A stretch of 59,537 bases of DNA from an uncultured Thalassotalea sp. (GTDB lineage: Bacteria > Pseudomonadota > Gammaproteobacteria > Enterobacterales > Alteromonadaceae). The translations under genes and the position numbers were made by a program. The DNA lies in assembly GCA_947502355.1 (NCBI GenBank), contig CANMZP010000026.1:1-59537 (forward strand). The letters are read 5' to 3'. The notes beneath the pieces were generated by a model. The model was given only the letters and a program-made list of their open reading frames with translations, was not told where the DNA came from and searched no databases. Of the stretch, positions 1-6,388 are shown one piece after another (within the stretch, counting starts at the first letter, position 1; each line of letters opens with the position of its first letter).

Positions 1-32
1 TTATTGTTTCTATGCTCATTTTAATTCAGGAG

Positions 33-132
33 ATTGCGGCCAACAACATGCCGCAATGACGTGCACGGATGCACTAAAAGCGATAGATTCAGGATGAATG
101 TTCTCTATCGATGACGTGCACGGATACACTAA
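33..132. repeat. Two hairpin-plus-22-mer dispersed repeat units
   Basis: Two units stand back to back downstream of the ABC transporter gene. Each is a hairpin (ATTGCGGC/GCCGCAAT at 33-57; CGATAGA/TCTATCG at 81-110) followed by an almost identical 22-base tail that starts ATGACGTGCACGGAT and ends CACTAA (56-77 and 111-132). A similar tail after another hairpin occurs near 28479. The stem sequences differ between units while the tail is kept, which suggests a dispersed element family. No gene is seen in positions 1-159. Confidence 0.6.
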
Positions 133-159
133 TGCCTTTAAAGGTAAGTAAAATCAAAT

Positions 160-2304
160 TCAGCCAGCAATAACAGCTTTCCCTTGCTCTACAGCTTGAA
201 TGTTCCCTTTGTCTAAGTGATAAACTCTATCTGCCATTTCGATGGTTTCTCGACGATGTGCAATTATCACTCTTGTCATAGCAAGCTGTTGAACTTGTTC
301 GTTAATTTTACTTTCGTTATGACTATCTAAATGACTTGTCGCTTCATCCATAAATAACACCCCAGGTGATTTATACAAAGCTCGGGCAAGCAATAACCGC
401 TGTATTTGGCCGCCTGATAAGTTAGCGCCCATATCGCCAACCATGGTTTGATACCCCATATTCATGGTTTCAATATCTTCATGAATGGCAGCTAAATGTG
501 CACACTGCTCTATTTTTAAAATATTCGGCTCTGGATCAAAGAAACATATGTTGTCACCAATCGAACCGGCCAATAAGGTGTCGTCTTGCATCACAGCGGC
601 GATTTGTTGTCGATACTGTTTTAATCCTAATTGACTAATGTCTTTACCGTTTAGTAAAACTCTTCCAGAGGTTGGCTGCAATAACCCTAGCATTACCTTC
701 ATTAAGGTTGTTTTACCTGTGCCAGAGGGACCTGTTATTGCAATGGACTGCCCGGCCTCAATGGTCAAGTTAATATTCGTTAAAACAGGTTGTTCGCTTT
801 GATAAGAAAAACCAACATTTTCAAGGGTTAACTGACCAGGTTGAGATTTATTTTTAGTGCTGTGATTAAGCGCATTACCATCTCGATTAGACTCCTGTTC
901 AGTCAAAGCAATATCGGCAATTCGGTCTAGATGTAAACGCATCATTTTAAACTGAATAATTTGCTCGATTAAATTAGCAAAGCGATTGGTTAGTTGCGTT
1001 TTATAAGCAATAAACGCCAGCACCATGCCTATGGTTAGTTGGTTTGCCATAACTAGGTTGGCAGCAAAGTACACCACCAGCACATTCTCAATCGCAAATA
1101 ACAGCTTTTTAAAGCATTCAAAACTGATGTTAAGACGACCTAAGCGGATTTCACTGTTAATGACCTCACAAAAATGGTTTTGCCAAACACCTTGGCGCTG
1201 CGTTTCACAAGCAAAGAGCTTTATGGTTTGCATGCCACGAATATTTTCAAGAAAATTGGATTGCTCTTTGGCACTATTTTGAATCATTTCTTCAGTCGCT
1301 TTATGTAAAGGGCGATAAAGCACCAGACGAACTAAGGTGTAAACGCCAATAGCCGCTAAAACGACGGCGGTTAACTTTAATGAATACAGCGCCATCATAA
1401 TTAAGACGGTTATGGTCATAACGCCATCAACTAAGGTTTCAACAAAGCCTGTGGTAATGCGCTCCCTAATATGAGCCAAAGAGCCAAATCGAGATACGAT
1501 GTCTCCTATATGCCTGGTTTCAAAAAAGTTCATTGGCAGCCTTAATAAATGACTCAATAAATTTACGCCCATTTGCATATTAAGCACACTTGATAGGCGC
1601 AATATAAGCCACTTCCTTACACCGGTTGTGACAACAGAAATCAATGCGATTAGGGCAAAGCCGATTGCCAAGACATTTAGCAATGCGTTATCAAAGCTAA
1701 TCAGGACTTCATCAACGACCCACTGCATATAATACGGTGTCATGAGCACAAAGAGCTGTAACACAATGGATAGAGCAAATAGCTTTAACAAGCCTGTTTT
1801 TAAACCTGAAATCGATGACCATAACTGACTTAGCTTCATTTGTGCCCGCTCTTGTTTGACTTCAAACTTGGAAGTGGGATTGAGCTCCAAACATATGCCG
1901 GTAAAGTGCTTACTAAATTCTTCTTGGGTTAATGTTCGTTTTCCCATGCCTGGATCATTAATGGAAAACGACAAATTATCGCCCTTTCCTGACACCTTTG
2001 TTAACACCATAAAATGATTCATATCCCAATGTAAAATGCAGGGGGTTGTAAGTTTTGGGGTTTGTGAAACAGGACATTGCAACGCTCGACTTGCCAAGCC
2101 AAAGCCTTCAGCAAGTTCGATTAATTGCTGTAAATTCATACCTCGAGAAGAGACAGACATGCGTTTTCGAATAGCAGGTAAATCAAGCTGGTGACCGTGG
2201 TAACAGGCAATCATGGCCATAGAGGCAAGACCGCACTCTGCAACTTCGGTTTGTAAAATGAGGGGGACCGTTTTAAACGGTGAAAAGTTTAATGGCGTTG
2301 ACAT
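160..2304 (-). CDS. C39-peptidase bacteriocin ABC exporter (CvaB/LagD type)
   Basis: This is a 714-residue peptidase-transporter that would cut double-glycine leaders in the cytoplasm and export the mature peptides across the inner membrane. The N-terminal C39 domain (about residues 10-140) has the cysteine in the QTEVAECGLASM motif, the histidine in DMNHFMVL and the aspartate in INDPG. A six-helix membrane domain follows (about 170-450). The nucleotide-binding domain has Walker A GPSGTGKT, signature LSGGQ, Walker B VLFMDEATS and the switch histidine in IAHR, so all catalytic residues are present. The start is supported by an AAGGA ribosome site about 8 bases upstream. It is the last gene of the peptide island, whose substrates lie directly upstream and whose membrane-fusion partner is at 4741-5997. 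No TolC-like gene is in the window. Confidence 0.93.
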   Translation of the reverse strand: MSTPLNFSPFKTVPLILQTEVAECGLASMAMIACYHGHQLDLPAIRKRMSVSSRGMNLQQLIELAEGFGLASRALQCPVSQTPKLTTPCILHWDMNHFMVLTKVSGKGDNLSFSINDPGMGKRTLTQEEFSKHFTGICLELNPTSKFEVKQERAQMKLSQLWSSISGLKTGLLKLFALSIVLQLFVLMTPYYMQWVVDEVLISFDNALLNVLAIGFALIALISVVTTGVRKWLILRLSSVLNMQMGVNLLSHLLRLPMNFFETRHIGDIVSRFGSLAHIRERITTGFVETLVDGVMTITVLIMMALYSLKLTAVVLAAIGVYTLVRLVLYRPLHKATEEMIQNSAKEQSNFLENIRGMQTIKLFACETQRQGVWQNHFCEVINSEIRLGRLNISFECFKKLLFAIENVLVVYFAANLVMANQLTIGMVLAFIAYKTQLTNRFANLIEQIIQFKMMRLHLDRIADIALTEQESNRDGNALNHSTKNKSQPGQLTLENVGFSYQSEQPVLTNINLTIEAGQSIAITGPSGTGKTTLMKVMLGLLQPTSGRVLLNGKDISQLGLKQYRQQIAAVMQDDTLLAGSIGDNICFFDPEPNILKIEQCAHLAAIHEDIETMNMGYQTMVGDMGANLSGGQIQRLLLARALYKSPGVLFMDEATSHLDSHNESKINEQVQQLAMTRVIIAHRRETIEMADRVYHLDKGNIQAVEQGKAVIAG

Positions 2305-2418
2305 AAAGTAATTCCTTTTACTTTTGCTGTAAAATTTTAACTAACTAGCGATAAAGTTATTAAACTTTGACTGAAAGCTCTTACTTCAATTAAGAAATAA
2401 ATTGAAAATTTTTTAACC

Positions 2419-2589
2419 CTACTTATTTTCTTCTTTCAACCAATCTTTAGTAATTAAAAGAGTTAAAAGTGTGGAACAAAAAATTGTAATTGTATAAACA
2501 TTTGTTTTTTCATCCAAAATAAGTAGTACGTTTAATATTCCAAGTATGATTTCAACAATTAAGATAAAAAACCAACTAACACGTAACAT
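2419..2589 (-). CDS. Small two-helix membrane protein, candidate immunity protein
   Basis: A 56-residue reading frame starts at an ATG with an upstream ACAGGA ribosome site and ends TAG. It begins MLRVSWFFILIVEIILGI and is almost entirely two hydrophobic helices (about 3-25 and 30-47) with a charged tail (KDWLKEENK). It lies between the 44-residue peptide gene and the C39 transporter. Size, topology and position fit a bacteriocin immunity protein; this is inference from context, as no family is recognised. Confidence 0.6.
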   Translation of the reverse strand: MLRVSWFFILIVEIILGILNVLLILDEKTNVYTITIFCSTLLTLLITKDWLKEENK

Positions 2590-2661
2590 ATAATATCCTG
2601 TAAAATATATTGGGAACTAATACAACTCACCCCCTCTTTCAATGTTTTTACTGTTATGGTT

Positions 2662-2796
2662 TTAATAGGATGCGGCACCGATTGCAACATCAAACAAAGC
2701 TGCACCTGCTATGATATCTATTAAAATACCTTTACCTAAAGCAGGTGAAATTCCATCATTCACTTCTTCTACTTCATTTACGCTTAATTCATGCAT
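2662..2796 (-). CDS. Double-glycine-type peptide with altered cleavage site (44 aa)
   Basis: This short gene follows the third leader cassette, with AAGGAG as the ribosome site. The leader reads MHELSVNEVEEVNDG and matches the intact leaders in the other modules except that the -2 glycine is aspartate (GAT instead of GGT). The remaining 29 residues are hydrophobic and rich in Gly, Ala and Ile. C39 peptidases normally need glycine at -2, so this precursor may not be matured and may be a decaying copy. Its module also contains the 56-residue membrane protein directly downstream. Confidence 0.65.
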   Translation of the reverse strand: MHELSVNEVEEVNDGISPALGKGILIDIIAGAALFDVAIGAASY

Positions 2797-2862
2797 AGTG
2801 TTACACTCCTTGTATTCGATTAGTATTCATCGGTTTAGATTAACTAACATGCCGCTTTTTAA
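2764..2862 (-). repeat. Leader/promoter cassette, copy C (internally deleted)
   Basis: This is the third copy of the cassette found at 3611-3912 and 4544-4845. It keeps the leader-coding end, ribosome site and part of the upstream region. It then jumps from the first TAACAT to a second TAACAT about 200 bases further upstream in the full copies, ending in the GCCGCTTTTTAA of the hlyD-like tail. Eight or so substitutions mark it as older than copies A and B. The hairpin before the ribosome site is weakened. Confidence 0.8.
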
Positions 2863-2876
2863 TTAATTATAAACAT

Positions 2877-3272
2877 TTAATTTCCTTTGAAAAATTCTTC
2901 CTCCGAGAATATTTCGTTTGTTTGTAACTTTGAAAGTAGATATAAGACAAAAGATGACACAGCGACAAAACAAAAAATAATCCAATAATCGACAAGAGCT
3001 AATTCGTCAAACCTAAGTCTGTAAGTAATGAACAACCCCGTCATAAAAAAAATTTTTGATAAAAATACATAAAGAGCCCATTTTTTATTTCTATAAATAC
3101 CAGTTAAAATGACTAGGGAGAACATGAGTAAAGTTATAAATAATGATACCTTCCCGCTTTCTATGGCATTACTACTTAATAACATTGAGATTTCACTAAA
3201 AATAAAGTAGCCCGAAATACACACCATCAAAAAGCAAAGAGAGGCAATTGAAACTATTGTTGATATTTTCAT
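2877..3272 (-). CDS. Four-helix membrane protein, candidate immunity protein
   Basis: A 131-residue protein with four predicted membrane helices (about 5-27, 42-60, 66-84 and 93-113) and a charged C-terminus (SEEEFFKGN). It is not recognised as a known family. It follows the 58-residue double-glycine peptide by about 40 bases, in the same position within its module as the other two small membrane proteins of the island, so self-immunity is the simplest guess. A perfect hairpin AAGGGG/CCCCTT (3280-3299) sits in the gap before its start and could tune translation or transcript stability. Confidence 0.7.
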   Translation of the reverse strand: MKISTIVSIASLCFLMVCISGYFIFSEISMLLSSNAIESGKVSLFITLLMFSLVILTGIYRNKKWALYVFLSKIFFMTGLFITYRLRFDELALVDYWIIFCFVAVSSFVLYLLSKLQTNEIFSEEEFFKGN

Positions 3273-3313
3273 GTTAAATAAGGGGAATTTAATCCCCTTC
3301 CATATATTAATTG

Positions 3314-3490
3314 TTATTCATCACTGTAAATCGCAATCAGCCCGCCAGCTATAGCGCCTATCCCGCCACCTATACCCATCGCTGTCGCAACTCCACCGAA
3401 AGAAACTGTTGTTGGAGCAAAAAGTAAAGGAGCTAAAAAGACTAAGCCTCCACTCACTTCCTCGATTTGGTTTTCATTTAATTCTTTCAT
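3314..3490 (-). CDS. Double-glycine-leader peptide, candidate bacteriocin (58 aa)
   Basis: The precursor has a textbook leader MKELNENQIEEVSGG, so cleavage after residue 15 would release a 43-residue, very hydrophobic, glycine-rich peptide ending IYSDE. The mature part contains GxxxG-type spacing (GIGGG), a helix-packing motif common in two-peptide bacteriocins. An AAGGA ribosome site lies 8 bases upstream. The gene starts 12 bases after the stop of the 46-residue peptide gene, so the two are surely co-transcribed and could act as a pair. Confidence 0.8.
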   Translation of the reverse strand: MKELNENQIEEVSGGLVFLAPLLFAPTTVSFGGVATAMGIGGGIGAIAGGLIAIYSDE

Positions 3491-3502
3491 ATTAAAATCC
3501 TT

Positions 3503-3643
3503 TTAATTTCTAATAGCGTTGTATGTTGCGATCCCACTAATTATGGCAGCAAAACTTGCAACTTCACCATATAGGGCAATTGCTACAAATAATGGGACTC
3601 CACCATTCACTTCTTCTACTTCATTTACGTTTAATTCACGCAT
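3503..3643 (-). CDS. Double-glycine-leader peptide, candidate bacteriocin (46 aa)
   Basis: The precursor begins with leader MRELNVNEVEEVNGG; cleavage would give a 31-residue hydrophobic peptide (start VPLFVAIALYGEV). The leader and everything upstream are copy B of the cassette, nearly identical to that before the 59-residue peptide, whereas the mature parts share nothing obvious. AAGGAG precedes the start. It is the first gene of the middle module, ahead of the 58-residue peptide and the 131-residue membrane protein. Confidence 0.78.
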   Translation of the reverse strand: MRELNVNEVEEVNGGVPLFVAIALYGEVASFAAIISGIATYNAIRN

Positions 3644-3912
3644 AGTTTTACACTCCTTGTATCCGATAAGCATTTATCGGTTTAAATTAACTAACATACC
3701 GTTTGTATGTTAGTGGTTAAGTGCGGTTTAATTTAATCCCCAGATGACTAACTTAAACCGCGAATTTCAAATAACGCCTTTAGCAGCGCTCTTTGAAAAC
3801 TTGCTAATTAACTTATTCTTCCCTTTAAGCTATACAGTGGTGCTAACAACCATTCCATTAGGCTGCGATTTTCAAGCATGATATCGGCTTCGAGTAACAT
3901 GCCGCTTTTTAA
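3611..3912 (-). repeat. Leader/promoter cassette, copy B (302 bp direct repeat)
   Basis: This segment matches 4544-4845 at a constant offset of 933 bases with no gap and, by eye, two substitutions in 302 bases. In transcription order it contains the last 35 codons of the hlyD-like gene, an intergenic region with two inverted repeats, the AAGGAG ribosome site and the first 11 or so codons of a double-glycine leader. Its boundaries fall exactly where leader identity ends and where the upstream small membrane-protein gene begins. Confidence 0.93.
3808..3912 (-). pseudogene. Duplicated 3' fragment of the HlyD-type gene
   Basis: The last 34 codons and stop of the gene at 4741-5997 are repeated here (LENRSLMEWLLAPLYSLKG and stop), without the rest of the gene and without a start. 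It is a passenger in cassette copy B and records that the duplication began within the hlyD-like gene. Confidence 0.85.
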
Positions 3913-3918
3913 TTAGTT

Positions 3919-4236
3919 TTAAATGACTTCATTTTCATCATGGGCTTTTAAAGCAGCAAACATGTCTAGAAGTTTAGATCCCAAAAAAACAAGTATAAAA
4001 ATGGAAACAACGGCCAAATCCCGGCCTAAATAGTGTTTAAAATACGTAAAAACAATCAGACTAAAAAAAAGAGCCAGAATAAAACAAATCATAACCGTCC
4101 AATAAATGGTCGGCTGAAGTACATATTCACAACTATGACATTTTATATGTTGTTTAATTATTAGTTTTTTCCGTTCTTGGATTGAAATTTCTTCATTACA
4201 GTTTGGGCATTTTCTTTTTAAAATCCACATAAACAA
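3919..4236 (-). CDS. Zinc-ribbon membrane protein, candidate immunity protein
   Basis: A 105-residue protein with an N-terminal CPNC...CHSC pair (cysteines 10, 13, 33, 36) and then two strong membrane helices (about 47-67 and 76-94). The CxxC-x19-CxxC layout resembles the small cxxc_20_cxxc-type zinc-ribbon proteins. It closes the first module, after the 59- and 42-residue peptides, and ends at the border of cassette copy B. An immunity role is inferred only from position and size. Confidence 0.7.
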   Translation of the reverse strand: MFMWILKRKCPNCNEEISIQERKKLIIKQHIKCHSCEYVLQPTIYWTVMICFILALFFSLIVFTYFKHYLGRDLAVVSIFILVFLGSKLLDMFAALKAHDENEVI

Positions 4237-4283
4237 AAACCTTTAATAAAAGAGCAAACAATAATGGTTTGCTCTTGCTGTTT

Positions 4284-4412
4284 TTAATTAAGTTTTTTAT
4301 ATAACCAAGTGCCAAATTTAGCACCAAAATAAGCACCAACAACGCCTACTGCAGCAGGTAAAAACCCACCATTCACTTGTTTAATTTCTTCATTATTTAA
4401 GGTTGTGATAAT
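4284..4412 (-). CDS. Double-glycine-leader peptide lacking a normal start codon (about 42 aa)
   Basis: The frame reads ITTLNNEEIKQVNGG followed by a 26-residue Gly/Ala-rich peptide with two overlapping GxxxG motifs (GAYFGAKFG) and a basic tail (LYKKLN). The leader is clearly of the double-glycine type, yet no ATG, GTG or TTG lies upstream of it before an in-frame TGA; the possible starts are ATT (4412) or ATC (4409) behind a strong GAGGAGG. It overlaps the end of the 59-residue peptide gene, so translational coupling is possible. It may use a rare start or be a beheaded gene; the 5' end is uncertain. Confidence 0.5.
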   Translation of the reverse strand: MITTLNNEEIKQVNGGFLPAAVGVVGAYFGAKFGTWLYKKLN

Positions 4413-4576
4413 GCCTCCTCAGCGTACGCAATCGTACCCGCAGCAGCAAAAGCACCTGAAAAAGTTCTTACAGTAGAATATGTCCTGTAAGCATAAATCC
4501 CCCCTTTAACAACCCAGTAGAGAGCAACAAAGCCTCCACTGATTTCTTCTACTTCATTTACGTTTAATTCACGCAT
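4397..4576 (-). CDS. Double-glycine-leader peptide, candidate bacteriocin (59 aa)
   Basis: The start chosen is the ATG preceded by AAGGAG that opens the conserved leader MRELNVNEVEEISGG; an upstream in-frame ATG at 4606 would add ten residues not seen in the related precursors. Cleavage would release a 44-residue peptide with aromatic and hydrophobic stretches and an acidic end (EEALSQP). It is the first gene after the hlyD-like gene and is led by cassette copy A. The 42-residue peptide frame overlaps its 3' end, a layout like two-peptide bacteriocin operons. Confidence 0.78.
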   Translation of the reverse strand: MRELNVNEVEEISGGFVALYWVVKGGIYAYRTYSTVRTFSGAFAAAGTIAYAEEALSQP

Positions 4577-4845
4577 AGTTTTACACTCCTTGTATCCGAT
4601 AAGCATTTATCGGTTTAAATTAACTAACATACCGTTTGTATATTAGTGGTTAAGTGCGGTTTAATTTAATCCCCAGATGACTAACTTAAACCGCGAATTT
4701 CAAATAACGCCTTTAGTAGCGCTCTTTGAAAACTTGCTAATTAACTTATTCTTCCCTTTAAGCTATACAGTGGTGCTAACAACCATTCCATTAGGCTGCG
4801 ATTTTCAAGCATGATATCGGCTTCGAGTAACATGCCGCTTTTTAA
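4544..4845 (-). repeat. Leader/promoter cassette, copy A (302 bp direct repeat)
   Basis: This is the presumed parental copy: its upstream end is the genuine 3' end of the hlyD-like gene (4741-4845), its middle is the intergenic region and its downstream end codes for the leader of the 59-residue peptide. Copy B lies 933 bases away in the same orientation. Recombination between A and B would delete or amplify exactly one peptide/immunity module. Confidence 0.93.
4596..4694 (-). promoter_or_regulatory. Structured upstream region of the peptide cassettes
   Basis: The region between the hlyD-like stop and the peptide start holds a 9-base inverted repeat GCGGTTTAA/TTAAACCGC (4656-4694; copy at 3723-3761), and a perfect hairpin CCGATAA-GCAT-TTATCGG (4596-4613; copy at 3663-3680) just upstream of the AAGGAG ribosome site. 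Conservation in both cassettes suggests an operator, attenuator or structured leader controlling each module separately. No run of T follows the long repeat, so it is not a standard terminator. The function is inferred. Confidence 0.5.
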
Positions 4846-5997
4846 ATTGTATGCTTTGCCAAATGCCTGTATTTGTTGTTTATTCAACTTTGCCTTAATG
4901 CGATAAACAGGCTCTTTAAAATTGATTGGTAATTGGGTTTCTTGTGGTGACGTTACTGCTTTATCCATCATAACGACTTCGCTTTCAACAAAACCAAAAC
5001 GCTGATACGGAAAGGCATCAAACCTTAAACGGGTGTTATTACCCACTTGAACAAAACCCGCAGATCGCGTCGGCAGAAGGAGCTCGGCAATTAATTCGGA
5101 CTCTTTTGGTAATATTAATAAAATCGGGTTAACCTGCGCACGATTTGCTGAAATGGTTTCACCTTCTACAACTTGAATCGCGGTAACAGTGCCATCATGA
5201 CTGGCTGTTACGGTGTATTTATGCCTTATTGATACCTGCGTTAATTGGCGTTTAACATCGGCAAGTTGGCGTTTTAGTTGATTAATTTTTAAGGTGTAAT
5301 GCTCAGGGATGCTAGCGCTTTTAAAGCTTATATCAGTCGAGTTTGTTTGTTGTTGAAGCAATGTTCGTTGTAAATTTTGGATTTCTTGCTTGGCTTCCAG
5401 TAAGGCATGATGTTGACGGTCTTTGTCTAAATTAGAAAGATAACCTTGTTGGTTTAATTGCTTAAACTTGTTTTGCTGCTCATTTAACAAGGTCAATTTC
5501 TCTTTTGCTATGTGCAACTGAGATTGAGTAACCGTTGTTTGCTGTTTTATTGAAGCGAGCTGAACGTGCAAGTTATTAATTTCCTGAGCCTGTAGTGAGT
5601 GCAATTGCGCTATTTCATCATTTAATAGCGCCTCTTGTGTACGTAGATGTTCTGCCATTTGCGCATTTACATCCTGACCTTCTAAAGTATTGTTGCGAAT
5701 AATCACACTCGCAATAGTTTGCCCCTTAACAACACTATCCCCTTCTTTTACATATAAATTTTCTACCGTACCACCCTGTTGAGCGAAGGTTTTGATGACC
5801 CCTTTATTGGGTTTTAAGAAACCTCGTACGGTTTCTTTTCTGGAATATTGGGCACTAAAAAGGAAAGCGATGATGCAAATAGCAACAATAGCTAAGGCTG
5901 ATACGGTAAAGTTAATAGACAAAGGTTGGGCCAAGCTGATACTACCAGCTAAACGTTGACTTTGATGGGTGACGGCTTCCTTTCTAAAAAGACTCAT
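4741..5997 (-). CDS. HlyD-family membrane-fusion protein of the peptide exporter (CvaA-like)
   Basis: This 418-residue periplasmic adaptor would link the C39 ABC transporter to an outer-membrane channel. It has a short cytoplasmic start, one membrane helix (about 32-50), a split biotinyl-lipoyl half (GGTVENLYVKEGDSVVKGQ), a long Gln/Leu-rich coiled coil (about 105-255), the second lipoyl half (HDGTVTAIQVVEGETI) and a beta-barrel tail, as in CvaA-like proteins. AAGGA lies 8 bases before the start. It is the first gene of the island. Its last 105 bases are the source of the duplicated fragment at 3808-3912. Confidence 0.9.
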   Translation of the reverse strand: MSLFRKEAVTHQSQRLAGSISLAQPLSINFTVSALAIVAICIIAFLFSAQYSRKETVRGFLKPNKGVIKTFAQQGGTVENLYVKEGDSVVKGQTIASVIIRNNTLEGQDVNAQMAEHLRTQEALLNDEIAQLHSLQAQEINNLHVQLASIKQQTTVTQSQLHIAKEKLTLLNEQQNKFKQLNQQGYLSNLDKDRQHHALLEAKQEIQNLQRTLLQQQTNSTDISFKSASIPEHYTLKINQLKRQLADVKRQLTQVSIRHKYTVTASHDGTVTAIQVVEGETISANRAQVNPILLILPKESELIAELLLPTRSAGFVQVGNNTRLRFDAFPYQRFGFVESEVVMMDKAVTSPQETQLPINFKEPVYRIKAKLNKQQIQAFGKAYNLKSGMLLEADIMLENRSLMEWLLAPLYSLKGRIS

Positions 5998-6388
5998 TTC
6001 AATTCCTTTGAAATCACTAGGGTCTGTTGACCTTTGCTGTATAACTTTTGTTCTTAAGTTGAATGTAATTTCTACTTATTGGCAAAAAAATATAAATATT
6101 CTGTTTTGTCGTTGTTGATGTGAATCCTACGGACACCGTTTGTTTGGCAATTCGCTGCCAAAAATCATCCCCAAAGATAAACAGCCCCTAGGGTGTTATA
6201 CCATTTGTATAAAAATCTAGTTGAGAAAAATGATGCTGTCAAAAACAAATAAAAATTAATTTACGCCAAGAAAGCCCTTTAAAAATGGGGACATAGCGTG
6301 AAAGGAAAGACAAGATAGTAGAGACAAAAACGCCGCTGTTTGCATGAACAAAGAGCGGCGTTTTATTTAATTTCCCAAGGCGTGGGGA
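5998..6388. other. Gene-free region between the peptide island and thiI
   Basis: About 390 bases without a convincing gene. It must hold the promoter for the island. A perfect hairpin TTTGGCA/TGCCAAA lies at 6143-6162. The thiI terminator is at the right end. Confidence 0.5.
6327..6364 (-). terminator. Rho-independent terminator of thiI
   Basis: A GC-rich stem (CGCCGCT at 6331-6337 with AGCGGCG at 6354-6360) is flanked by A and T runs, so on the minus strand the stem is followed by TTTTTGTCTC. It sits 25 bases after the thiI stop codon. Confidence 0.8.

Noticed and set aside
3519-3713. Open frame of 64 codons on the plus strand across the peptide genes
   Set aside because: It is antisense to the 46-residue peptide and its cassette, with no ribosome site; the minus-strand frame has the conserved leader and ribosome site.
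6143-6162. Terminator for the peptide island
   Set aside because: The hairpin lies upstream of the island in its transcription direction and lacks a T run; it may be an operator or have no role.
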